DNA of 12,135 bases from Flavobacteriaceae bacterium UBA5544 (lineage in GTDB: Bacteria > Bacteroidota > Bacteroidia > Flavobacteriales > Flavobacteriaceae), in the NCBI GenBank assembly GCA_002426755.1, contig DINI01000027.1:1-12135 (forward strand). Direction: 5' to 3'. The notes under the pieces are model-generated. The model was not told the origin of the DNA, did not search any database, and worked only from the letters and a program-made list of their open reading frames with translations. A program made the translations under genes and the position numbers. Below are positions 6,386-12,135 of the stretch, one piece after another. Numbering within the stretch: the first letter of the stretch is position 1; every line of letters begins with the position of its first letter.

Positions 6386-6811
6386 TTAAGCTTCGTAATC
6401 TCTAGCTACGAGGAATTTCGTTTTAACAGGTAATTTTTGAGCTGCAAGACGTAAAGCTTCTTTAGCAACTTCTAAAGGCACTCCACCTACTTCAAACATA
6501 ACTCTACCTGGTTTAACTACGGCTACCCAATATTCTACAGCACCTTTACCTTTACCCATACGTACTTCAAGAGGTTTCTTTGTGATTGGCTTGTCTGGAA
6601 ATATTTTAATCCATAACTGACCTTCTCTTTTCATATAACGAGTTGCTGCAATACGTGCTGCTTCAATTTGACGAGATGTTAAAAACATTCCTTTTTCGTG
6701 TACCGATTTGATACCAAACATTCCATTGGAAAGTGTGTGGCCTCTTTCGGCATTTCCTTTCATGCGGCCTTTCTGCTGCTTACGGAATTTTGTCTTTTTA
6801 GGTTGTAACAT
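6386..6811 (-). CDS. rplP: 50S ribosomal protein L16 (uL16)
   Basis: L16 lies near the A-site tRNA and the 5S rRNA and is needed for the final steps of 50S maturation. The 141-residue product starts MLQPKKTKFRKQQKGRMKGN and has GHTLSNGMFGIKSVHEKGMF. It carries the diagnostic EVRMGKGKGAVEYWVAVVKP motif from residue 82. Arg84 in that motif corresponds to the arginine hydroxylated in E. coli L16; whether it is modified here cannot be told. The C-terminus is KLPVKTKFLVARDYEA. Length is normal (136-144). It follows rpsC by 19 bases, the largest gap within the rplC-rpsN run. Confidence 0.97.
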   Translation of the reverse strand: MLQPKKTKFRKQQKGRMKGNAERGHTLSNGMFGIKSVHEKGMFLTSRQIEAARIAATRYMKREGQLWIKIFPDKPITKKPLEVRMGKGKGAVEYWVAVVKPGRVMFEVGGVPLEVAKEALRLAAQKLPVKTKFLVARDYEA

Positions 6812-6830
6812 TTTTCTTTGTCTTTAAAAA

Positions 6831-7565
6831 TTACTTTCTGCGGCGAGGCTTATTGTTCCCACCACGTCTTGGCGCGTCAGAGTTTCCTTTTCCTCCTTGT
6901 TGTTTCTTTGACAAACCAACTAATGGAGACAATTCTCTTTTGCCATACACTTCACCTTTCATAATCCATACTTTGACACCTAATCTACCATAAGTAGTAT
7001 GTGCCTCAACCAAAGCATAGTCAATGTCAGCTCTAAATGTTGATAATGGAATACGTCCTTCTTTATAATGCTCGTTACGTGCCATCTCTGCCCCGTTTAA
7101 ACGACCACTAATTTGAACCTTGATACCTTCAGCATTCATACGCATTGTTGCAGCGATTGCCATTTTGATGGCACGTCTGTAAGAAATACGATTCTCGATC
7201 TGACGAGCAATGCTTGATCCAACCAAAAATGCATCCAATTCTGGTCTTTTGATCTCGAAGATGTTCAATTGAACTTCCTTATCAGTAATTTTCTTAAGCT
7301 CTTCTTTTAACTTGTCTACCTCTTGGCCACCTTTCCCGATAATGATACCTGGTCTTGCAGTAGTGATAGTAACGGTTACAAGTTTAAGCGTACGCTCAAT
7401 AATTACTCTAGACACACTTGCTTTAGATAAACGAGCGTGAACGTATTTTCTAATCTTGTCGTCTTCAGCAAGTTTATCTCCATAATCATTGCCACCATAC
7501 CAGTTGGATTCCCATCCTCTGATAATTCCTAAACGATTTCCGATTGGATTTGTCTTTTGTCCCAT
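6831..7565 (-). CDS. rpsC: 30S ribosomal protein S3 (uS3)
   Basis: S3 forms part of the mRNA entry tunnel with S4 and S5 and helps unwind mRNA. The 244-residue product starts MGQKTNPIGNRLGIIRGWES, with the extended RGWESNWYGGNDYGDKL segment seen in Bacteroidota. It has a KH type 2 domain with PGIIIGKGG at residues 72-80 (GxxG at 77-80). The C-terminal domain contains SGRLNGAEMARNEHYKEGRI and TTYGRLGVKVWIMKGEVYGK. A basic, glycine-rich and probably disordered tail (about 222-244) ends PRRRK. It is eight bases after rplV. No Shine-Dalgarno sequence is obvious (AAATAGAGATATG). Confidence 0.97.
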   Translation of the reverse strand: MGQKTNPIGNRLGIIRGWESNWYGGNDYGDKLAEDDKIRKYVHARLSKASVSRVIIERTLKLVTVTITTARPGIIIGKGGQEVDKLKEELKKITDKEVQLNIFEIKRPELDAFLVGSSIARQIENRISYRRAIKMAIAATMRMNAEGIKVQISGRLNGAEMARNEHYKEGRIPLSTFRADIDYALVEAHTTYGRLGVKVWIMKGEVYGKRELSPLVGLSKKQQGGKGNSDAPRRGGNNKPRRRK

Positions 7566-7573
7566 ATCTCTAT

Positions 7574-7981
7574 TTAAGCTTGTGTGTTAGTTTTTGATCC
7601 AATCACAACTGTTACGTGGTTGGAACGTTTTCTTATTCTGTGTGCACGACCTTGAGGTGCCGGACGCAATCTTTTCAACATTGCTCCACCATCTACTCTG
7701 ATCTCTTGAACAAATAAATCTGCATCCTCTATGTTTGCATCTTCATTTTTAGCTTGCCAGTTAGCAATTGCTGATAATACCAATTTCTCTAAACGACGTG
7801 ATGCTTCCTTCGGGCTAAACTTAAGAATATTAAGAGCCATTTCAGCTTTTTGTCCTCTAACCAAGTCTGCAACTAAACGCATCTTTCTTGGTGAAGTAGG
7901 ACAATTATTAAGCTTTGCAAAAGCGATGTGCTTTTTCTCTTCCTTAATAGCGTCTGCCATTTGTTTTTTACGACTTCCCAT
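7574..7981 (-). CDS. rplV: 50S ribosomal protein L22 (uL22)
   Basis: L22 lines the nascent-peptide exit tunnel with a long beta hairpin. Changes at its tip cause macrolide resistance in other bacteria. The 135-residue product has LNNCPTSPRKMRLVADLVRG near the start of the core and the hairpin segment GGAMLKRLRPAPQGRA at residues 98-113, which appears complete with no visible deletion or duplication. The core L22 is about 110 residues. The extra N-terminal 20 or so residues (MGSRKKQMADAIKEEKKHIA) are charged and, to my knowledge, usual in Bacteroidota. It is eight bases after rpsS and eight before rpsC. Confidence 0.97.
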   Translation of the reverse strand: MGSRKKQMADAIKEEKKHIAFAKLNNCPTSPRKMRLVADLVRGQKAEMALNILKFSPKEASRRLEKLVLSAIANWQAKNEDANIEDADLFVQEIRVDGGAMLKRLRPAPQGRAHRIRKRSNHVTVVIGSKTNTQA

Positions 7982-7989
7982 AGCTCTAC

Positions 7990-8268
7990 TTATTTTTTAC
8001 CTTTATTTTTAGCACCAGCGTGACCTCTAAAAGATCTAGTCGGTGAAAATTCTCCTAATTTGTGACCTACCATGTTTTCTGTTACGTAAACTGGTACAAA
8101 TTGACGACCATTGTGTACTGCAATTGTTTGTCCAACAAACTCTGGAGAAATCATTGAGGCTCTAGACCACGTTTTGATAACCGTCTTTTTGTTTGAAGCT
8201 ACATTTTCAGCAACTTTTTTGTCTAATTTATAATGGATGTAAGGTCCTTTTTTTAATGAACGTGCCAT
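7990..8268 (-). CDS. rpsS: 30S ribosomal protein S19 (uS19)
   Basis: S19 sits at the top of the 30S head, pairs with S13 and contacts A-site tRNA. The 92-residue product starts MARSLKKGPYIHYKLDKKVA. It has IKTWSRASMISPEFVGQTIA and HNGRQFVPVYVTENMVGHKL then GEFSPTRSFRGHAG, the complete S19 signature. Length is normal. It follows rplB by ten bases and precedes rplV by eight, in the conserved S10-cluster position. No Shine-Dalgarno sequence precedes it (TTGAGATAATATG). Confidence 0.98.
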   Translation of the reverse strand: MARSLKKGPYIHYKLDKKVAENVASNKKTVIKTWSRASMISPEFVGQTIAVHNGRQFVPVYVTENMVGHKLGEFSPTRSFRGHAGAKNKGKK

Positions 8269-8278
8269 ATTATCTCAA

Positions 8279-9103
8279 TTATTTCTTTCTACGTTCTACA
8301 ATATACTTATTACTAGCTTTTGTCTTGGTACGTGTTCTGTAACCTTTAGCTGGTATTCCTTTTCTAGATCTTGGATGACCACCAGAAGCACGACCTTCAC
8401 CACCACCCATTGGGTGATCGACAGGGTTCATTACTACTGGTCTTGTACGTGGACGTCTTCCTAACCATCTGCTTCTACCTGCTTTACCAGATACAATCAA
8501 TTGGTGGTCAGAATTGGATACCACTCCAATAGTTGCCATACAATCTACTAATATCAAACGTGTTTCACCTGAAGGCAATTTCACGGTTGCAAATTTTCCA
8601 TCACGCGCCATTAATTGAGCAAATGCTCCAGCACTTCTTGCCATGATTGCTCCTTGTCCTGGACGCAATTCAATACAAGAAATAATAGTACCCAATGGAA
8701 TTTGGCCTAAAGGCATTGCATTACCAATCTCTGGTGCTGCACCCTCTCCAGAAACTACATTCTGTCCAACCTGCAAACCATTTTGAGCAATAATGTAACG
8801 TTTCTCACCGTCTTGATAGTTCAAAAGAGCAATAAATGCTGTTCTGTTTGGATCGTATTGGATAGACGCAACTTCCGCAGGAATACCTGGTTTGTTACGT
8901 TTGAAATCAATGATACGATACTTTCTTTTGTGACCACCACCTATGTAGCGCATGGTCATTTTTCCTTGACTGTTTCTACCACCAGAACGTTTGTTCGGAG
9001 CTAATAAACTTTTCTCCGGCTTATCAGTAGTAATGGCGTCAAACCCATTTACTACTCTAAATCGCTGTGCTGATGTGATCGGTTTTAATTTTCTTACTGA
9101 CAT
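8279..9103 (-). CDS. rplB: 50S ribosomal protein L2 (uL2)
   Basis: L2 is among the most conserved large-subunit proteins. It is needed for subunit joining and for assembling the peptidyl transferase centre. The 274-residue product starts MSVRKLKPITSAQRFRVVNG. It has GRNSQGKMTMRYIGGGHKRK in the N-terminal region, MARSAGAFAQLMARDGKFAT centrally, and NPVDHPMGGGEGRASGGHPR in the C-terminal extension. His230 corresponds to the histidine called His229 in mature E. coli L2, which is important for activity. The next position of the motif is Met where E. coli has His, a variant I associate with Bacteroidota. Length is normal (about 273-277). It is ten bases after rplW. Confidence 0.98.
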   Translation of the reverse strand: MSVRKLKPITSAQRFRVVNGFDAITTDKPEKSLLAPNKRSGGRNSQGKMTMRYIGGGHKRKYRIIDFKRNKPGIPAEVASIQYDPNRTAFIALLNYQDGEKRYIIAQNGLQVGQNVVSGEGAAPEIGNAMPLGQIPLGTIISCIELRPGQGAIMARSAGAFAQLMARDGKFATVKLPSGETRLILVDCMATIGVVSNSDHQLIVSGKAGRSRWLGRRPRTRPVVMNPVDHPMGGGEGRASGGHPRSRKGIPAKGYRTRTKTKASNKYIVERRKK

Positions 9104-9113
9104 TTGTCTTTAA

Positions 9114-9404
9114 TTACATGTTAGTGTATAAATCAATAGATTCACCTTCCGCCAGTTGTACAATTGCTTTTTTGACAGCATTTGTTTTACCATGTTGAAT
9201 CCCTGTCTTTGTGTGACGAGTTTTTCTATCTGGACGGACATTTATAGTACGAACTTTTTCAACAGAAACACCATAAGCAGATTCAACTGCCTTTTTGATT
9301 TCTACCTTGTTCGCCTTTGTGTTCGCCTCGAAGCTATAGCAGTTGTTCAACTCGCTATTAGCTGTCGCTTTTTCAGTGATGATAGGTTTAATTAAGATAC
9401 TCAT
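9114..9404 (-). CDS. rplW: 50S ribosomal protein L23 (uL23)
   Basis: L23 lies at the exit of the peptide tunnel and is the main docking site for trigger factor and the signal recognition particle. The 96-residue product starts MSILIKPIITEKATANSELN. It contains YSFEANTKANKVEIKKAVES and AYGVSVEKVRTINVRPDRKT, the typical KxEIKxAVExxxxVxVxxVxT pattern, and ends ESIDLYTNM. Length is normal. It is seven bases after rplD, and the sequence TAAGGAAACC before the ATG includes a partial Shine-Dalgarno match (AAGGA), one of only two convincing ones in the window. Confidence 0.97.
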   Translation of the reverse strand: MSILIKPIITEKATANSELNNCYSFEANTKANKVEIKKAVESAYGVSVEKVRTINVRPDRKTRHTKTGIQHGKTNAVKKAIVQLAEGESIDLYTNM

Positions 9405-9414
9405 GGTTTCCTTA
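9405..9414 (-). promoter_or_regulatory. Shine-Dalgarno-like ribosome binding site of rplW
   Basis: The minus strand reads TAAGGAAACC then ATG, where TAA is the rplD stop codon. AAGGA lies four bases before the start and could pair with the anti-Shine-Dalgarno end of 16S rRNA. Most other starts in the window have no such match. Real use is uncertain in a Bacteroidota host. Confidence 0.4.
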
Positions 9415-10041
9415 TTTACTTAAATTCGATTCAATTCCTTCTAAAGAACTCTCCAAAAGGACTAATTTATTTGCATTTAAAATTTTGTAAGTGCTTAATT
9501 CTGAATTCATTACAACTTCAGACCCTTTAAAATTACGGGAAGACAAATATACATTTTTATTTGAAGCACCCAACACAAACAAAGATTTTTTATCTTCTAC
9601 TCCCAATGCTTTCAAAACATTAGTGAAGTTTTTCGTTTTTGGAGTATCAAAATTGAAGTCTTCCATAACGACGATTGAAGAATCGTTAGCTTTCATTGTC
9701 AAAGCTGATTTACGAGCCAAACGTTTAAGATTTTTGTTCAATTTGAAACTGTAATCTTTTGGTCTTGGTCCGAACATACGTCCACCGCCTTTAAACACAC
9801 CAGATTTGATAGATCCCGCACGAGCAGTACCAGTTCCTTTTTGTTTTTTAATCTTACGTGTACTACCTGCAATTTCAGCTCTTTCTTTAGCCTTGTGAGT
9901 TCCTTGACGTTGATTGGCAAGATATTGCTTCACATCTAGGTAAACAGCATGGTTATTAGGCTCTATAGCGAACACATCCTTAGAAAGTTCAACCTTTCTT
10001 CCTGTGTCTTTTCCGTTAATATCTACAACTGCTACTTTCAT
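9412..10041 (-). CDS. rplD: 50S ribosomal protein L4 (uL4)
   Basis: L4 has a globular domain on the outside of the 50S subunit and a long loop that helps form the constriction of the exit tunnel. In E. coli it also regulates its own S10 operon. The 209-residue product has the loop at about residues 45-97, with KKQKGTGTARAGS at 65-77 and GVFKGGGRMFGPRPKDY at 81-97. The tunnel-tip residues look wild type. Length is normal (about 200-210). Its ATG overlaps the rplC stop by one base (TAATG), which implies translational coupling of L3 and L4. A 60-codon frame inside it on the same strand is a shadow. Confidence 0.97.
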   Translation of the reverse strand: MKVAVVDINGKDTGRKVELSKDVFAIEPNNHAVYLDVKQYLANQRQGTHKAKERAEIAGSTRKIKKQKGTGTARAGSIKSGVFKGGGRMFGPRPKDYSFKLNKNLKRLARKSALTMKANDSSIVVMEDFNFDTPKTKNFTNVLKALGVEDKKSLFVLGASNKNVYLSSRNFKGSEVVMNSELSTYKILNANKLVLLESSLEGIESNLSK

Positions 10042-10658
10042 TATTTCTCAATGATTACATAAGAGTTTTTGTGACCAGGAACACATCCTTTAACCACGAG
10101 TAGATTCTTATCAGCAACTACTTTGTACACTCTTAAATTTTCAACTTTCACTCTTTCGCCACCCATTCTTCCGGCCATTTTCATTCCCTTGAATACTCTA
10201 GCAGGATATGAAGCAGCACCGACAGAACCAGGAGCTCTTAAACGGTTGTGCTGACCGTGTGTTGCCTGACCAACTCCACCAAAACCATGACGTTTTACAA
10301 CCCCTTGGAATCCTTTACCTTTAGAGATACCTGCAATATCAACAAACTCACCTTCGATGAAATGTTCTACTGTGATGGCATCACCCAATTTGTAACTTTC
10401 TTCAAATCCTTGGAATTCGGCGACTTTAGTTTTAACAGAAGTACCAGCTTTTTTAGCGTGACCCGCTTCAGCTTTGTTGGTGCTTTTGTCTCTTTTGTCA
10501 TCGAAACCAAGTTGAAGAGCACTATACCCGTCAACCTCTTCGGTTCTGACTTGGGTAACGATACATGGACCTGCCTCAATAACGGTACAAGGAATGTTCT
10601 TTCCGTTCTCGTCGTAGATGCTGGTCATACCGATTTTTTTTCCAATTAACCCAGACAT
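10041..10658 (-). CDS. rplC: 50S ribosomal protein L3 (uL3)
   Basis: L3 binds near the 3' end of 23S rRNA, starts 50S assembly, and sends a loop close to the peptidyl transferase centre. The 205-residue product starts MSGLIGKKIGMTSIYDENGK and has GISKGKGFQGVVKRHGFGG followed by ATHGQHNRLRAPGSVGAA, then PARVFKGMKMAGRMGGERV, all L3 signatures. In E. coli the central loop carries a methylated glutamine (GSIGQNQ). Here the same stretch reads GSVGAAS, so no glutamine is available. The upstream 37 bases are almost purely A and T with no Shine-Dalgarno sequence, and lie just past a terminator-like hairpin. It overlaps rplD by one base. Confidence 0.97.
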   Translation of the reverse strand: MSGLIGKKIGMTSIYDENGKNIPCTVIEAGPCIVTQVRTEEVDGYSALQLGFDDKRDKSTNKAEAGHAKKAGTSVKTKVAEFQGFEESYKLGDAITVEHFIEGEFVDIAGISKGKGFQGVVKRHGFGGVGQATHGQHNRLRAPGSVGAASYPARVFKGMKMAGRMGGERVKVENLRVYKVVADKNLLVVKGCVPGHKNSYVIIEK

Positions 10659-10689
10659 AATTATTATTTATTTGTTATTACTATTATTT

Positions 10690-10725
10690 AAAAAAATTCA
10701 GGGTCAAAATACTTCAACCCTGAAT
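10690..10725 (-). terminator. Intrinsic terminator or attenuator hairpin upstream of rplC
   Basis: ATTCAGGGT (10696-10704) and ACCCTGAAT (10717-10725) are a perfect 9-bp inverted repeat. In the minus-strand RNA the stem can extend inward by two G-U and two A-U pairs (UGAA with UUUG), leaving a four-base GUAU loop, 13 pairs in total. Six U residues follow directly. In the plus-strand RNA the G-U pairs become C/A mismatches and the U-run is interrupted, so the structure favours minus-strand function. It looks like a rho-independent terminator inside the ribosomal protein cluster. Since rplC and about 24 following genes lie downstream, it may be an attenuator with partial read-through, or be followed by an unseen promoter. 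Confidence 0.7.
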
Positions 10726-10813
10726 GTATTTTTACCGTTTTTCCCTTGCTCGCAGCTCGGGACATGTTTTTTCATGAATGTGTGAAACTAAACTTTAAAA
10801 CTTGTCACTTCGA

Positions 10814-10841
10814 CTCATGAGATTCCTGCTTTCGCAGGAAT
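10814..10841. repeat. Palindromic REP-like hairpin after rpsJ
   Basis: ATTCCTGC (10822-10829) and GCAGGAAT (10834-10841) form a perfect 8-bp stem. On the minus strand the loop is GAAA, a stable GNRA tetraloop. The stem starts two bases after the rpsJ stop codon. Directly next to it is the perfect palindrome CTCATGAG (10814-10821). No U-run follows, so it is not a classic terminator. It may protect the rpsJ 3' end or be a copy of a dispersed intergenic repeat; the second idea rests on its look alone and cannot be tested in this window. Confidence 0.5.
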
Positions 10842-10843
10842 TG

Positions 10844-11149
10844 TTACACTTTGATCTCTACTTCTACACCACTTGGTAACTCAAGTTTCATCAAAGCATC
10901 AATTGTTTTTGATGATGAGCTATAGATATCAAGAAGTCTTTTGTAAGAACTTAATTGAAACTGCTCTCTTGCTTTCTTGTTTACGTGTGGAGAACGTAGA
11001 ACTGTGAAAATCTTTTTATTTGTAGGTAATGGAATTGGTCCAGTTACAACTGCCCCAGTACTTTTTACCGTTTTAACAATCTTATCAGCAGATTTGTCTA
11101 CCAAGTTGTGATCGTATGATTTTAGTTTTATTCTGATTTTTTGACTCAT
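10844..11149 (-). CDS. rpsJ: 30S ribosomal protein S10 (uS10)
   Basis: S10 sits in the 30S head with S3 and S14, and also acts as NusE in transcription antitermination with NusB. The 101-residue product starts MSQKIRIKLKSYDHNLVDKS. It has the long loop with TGPIPLPT at residues 36-43 and the signature SPHVNKKAREQF at 53-64. It ends SGVEVEIKV. Length is normal (about 101-105). It follows fusA by only 11 bases with no Shine-Dalgarno sequence (TTTTAAGAAAATG), so it is probably cotranscribed with fusA in a str-type unit. It is separated from rplC by a structured 185-bp gap, whereas in most bacteria S10 leads directly into L3. Confidence 0.98.
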   Translation of the reverse strand: MSQKIRIKLKSYDHNLVDKSADKIVKTVKSTGAVVTGPIPLPTNKKIFTVLRSPHVNKKAREQFQLSSYKRLLDIYSSSSKTIDALMKLELPSGVEVEIKV

Positions 11150-11160
11150 TTTCTTAAAAT

Positions 11161-12135
11161 TTAAGCTTCTACGCCTTTAGCTGCTTTAATCACTTCTTCA
11201 GATATGTTAGAAGGAGTTTCAGCATAATGTGAAAATTCCATAGTTGATGTTGCACGACCTGATGATAGAGTACGTAACGATGTTACATAACCGAACATTT
11301 CAGATAACGGCACAGTTGCTTTTACAACTTTTGAACCTGCTCTATCGCCCATGTCATTAACTTGACCACGACGACGGTTAAGGTCACCTACAATATCTCC
11401 CATGTTTTCTTCAGGAGTTAACACTTCCAATTTCATGATTGGCTCCATGATTACCGCTTTTGCAGCTTTTGCAGCAGCTTTAAATCCTAATTTTGCAGCC
11501 AACTCAAACGATAATTGATCAGAATCGACATCATGGTAAGATCCGTCAGTAACAACCACTTTCATGGCATCAACTTCATAGCCCGCCAGCGGTCCATTCA
11601 CCATCGCTTGTTTGAATCCTTTTTCAATAGAAGGAACAAATTCTTTTGGAATGTTACCACCTTTAATTTCAGAAATGAATTCCAAACCAACTTTACCTTC
11701 ATCCGCTGGACTCAATGTAAATACGATATCAGCAAATTTACCACGACCACCAGATTGTTTTTTGTAAACTTCTCTATGTTGAGCAGTTTTCGTAATCGCT
11801 TCTTTGTACTCAACTTGTGGTTGACCTTGATTCACTTCTACCTTAAACTCACGACGCAAACGGTCAACGATAATGTCCAAGTGAAGCTCACCCATTCCAG
11901 AAATGATAGTCTGCCCTGAAGCTTCATCAGTTCTAACCGTAAAAGTTGGATCTTCTTCAGCCAATTTAGACAACGCCATTCCTAATTTATCAACATCCGC
12001 TTTTGTTTTAGGCTCCACCGCGATACCAATTACTGGATCAGGGAAGTTCATACTTTCTAAAACAATAGGATGTTTTTCATCAGATAAGGTATCTCCTGTT
12101 TTGATGGATTTGAATCCAACAGCAGCTCCAATATC
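11161..12135 (-). CDS. fusA: Elongation factor G, C-terminal 324 residues (5' part beyond window)
   Basis: EF-G is the GTPase that drives tRNA and mRNA translocation and, with RRF, ribosome recycling. The frame stays open to the window edge, so the gene begins outside. Full-length EF-G is about 700-720 residues, so the GTPase domain is not seen. Fragment residues 1-28 are the end of domain II (GDTLSDEKHPIVLES). Domain III follows, with SGMGELHLDI at about 79-88. Domain IV holds SGGRGKFADI and the tip loop TDGSYHDVDS at about 196-205, whose histidine is important for translocation. Domain V has LEPIMKxEV-like and GDLNRRRGQVNDM segments and ends VIKAAKGVEA. The internal ATG at 12051 is not the real start, because homology continues upstream of it. 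rpsJ follows after 11 bases. Confidence 0.97.
   Translation of the reverse strand, partial: DIGAAVGFKSIKTGDTLSDEKHPIVLESMNFPDPVIGIAVEPKTKADVDKLGMALSKLAEEDPTFTVRTDEASGQTIISGMGELHLDIIVDRLRREFKVEVNQGQPQVEYKEAITKTAQHREVYKKQSGGRGKFADIVFTLSPADEGKVGLEFISEIKGGNIPKEFVPSIEKGFKQAMVNGPLAGYEVDAMKVVVTDGSYHDVDSDQLSFELAAKLGFKAAAKAAKAVIMEPIMKLEVLTPEENMGDIVGDLNRRRGQVNDMGDRAGSKVVKATVPLSEMFGYVTSLRTLSSGRATSTMEFSHYAETPSNISEEVIKAAKGVEA

Larger units (their letters stand above)
10659..10843 (-). promoter_or_regulatory. 185-bp structured leader or spacer between rpsJ and rplC
   Basis: This is the only long non-coding stretch in the window. In the direction of transcription it holds four parts: a stable stem right after the rpsJ stop (10822-10841), a small imperfect hairpin (10743-10761; CCC-GCT paired with AGC-GGG around a GCG loop), a terminator-like hairpin followed by a U-run (10690-10725), and about 37 A/T-rich bases before the rplC ATG. 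I looked for the Bacteroidota promoter motif TAnnTTTG with an upstream TTG and found no good match on the minus strand. Either transcripts from upstream read through partially, or an atypical promoter drives rplC onward. Confidence 0.55.

Noticed and set aside
9738..9920. A 60-codon minus-strand frame inside rplD
   Set aside because: It is an alternative frame of the L4 loop-coding region, Lys- and Leu-rich, with no separate signal.
10248..10649. A 133-codon plus-strand open frame across rplC
   Set aside because: It lies wholly antisense to rplC, which is clearly L3. Its protein is not recognisable, and it is low in complexity as expected for a shadow of a conserved gene.
10659..10843. A Bacteroidota-type promoter (TTG and TAnnTTTG) for rplC
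   Set aside because: The nearest strings (TAGTTTCA, TATTTTGA) match only partly and lack a TTG at the right distance, so I do not annotate a promoter.
11515..11919. A 134-codon plus-strand open frame across fusA
   Set aside because: It is antisense to conserved EF-G domains III-IV, with no recognisable domain and no supporting start context.
12049..12051. An ATG that would start a 296-residue protein
   Set aside because: The reading frame continues upstream to the window edge with EF-G domain II sequence (GDTLSDEKHPIVLES), so this is an internal methionine of fusA.
1..12135. CRISPR array, insertion sequence, tRNA genes, toxin-antitoxin or defence genes
   Set aside because: The window is almost entirely filled with recognised translation genes. 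No direct repeats with spacers, transposase frames or tRNA-like cloverleafs were seen.

Overview
The window is one uninterrupted block of translation genes, all read from the minus strand. It covers the end of a str-type cluster, the S10 cluster, the spc cluster and the start of the alpha cluster. In transcription order, from high to low coordinates, it holds: fusA (3' part only), rpsJ, rplC, rplD, rplW, rplB, rpsS, rplV, rpsC, rplP, rpmC, rpsQ, rplN, rplX, rplE, rpsN, rpsH, rplF, rplR, rpsE, rpmD, rplO, secY, infA, rpmJ and rpsM (5' part only). No plus-strand gene, tRNA, rRNA, mobile element or CRISPR array was seen.

The organism is most likely a member of the Bacteroidota, probably a Flavobacteriaceae species close to Flavobacterium. 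This is an inference from four things: the AT-rich composition; fusA running directly into rpsJ with no tuf between them; secY followed directly by infA with no adk or map; and lineage-like protein features, such as L2 with DHPMGGGEGR, a 71-residue IF-1 and an S3 with an RGWESNWYGG N-terminal segment. Almost all start codons lack a Shine-Dalgarno sequence and sit in A/T-rich contexts, as is known for Bacteroidota.

Layout. Bases 10844-12135 carry the end of fusA and rpsJ. Bases 10659-10843 are the only sizeable non-coding stretch (185 bp). It carries a hairpin just after the rpsJ stop, a small central hairpin, and a strong minus-strand intrinsic-terminator-like hairpin shortly before rplC. Bases 4383-10658 run from rplC to rpsN with gaps of 0-19 bp and two TAATG stop/start overlaps (rplC/rplD and rplN/rplX). 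A 71-bp gap separates rpsN from rpsH. Bases 92-4311 run from rpsH through secY and infA to rpmJ, and rpsM begins at 89 and leaves the window.

Together the genes encode much of both ribosomal subunits, the elongation factor that drives translocation, initiation factor 1, and the SecY channel that accepts nascent membrane and secreted proteins. The coding content is ordinary and conserved, and I found no new protein system. What merits a second look is the rpsJ-rplC intergenic region, which appears to divide or attenuate the ribosomal protein transcript.
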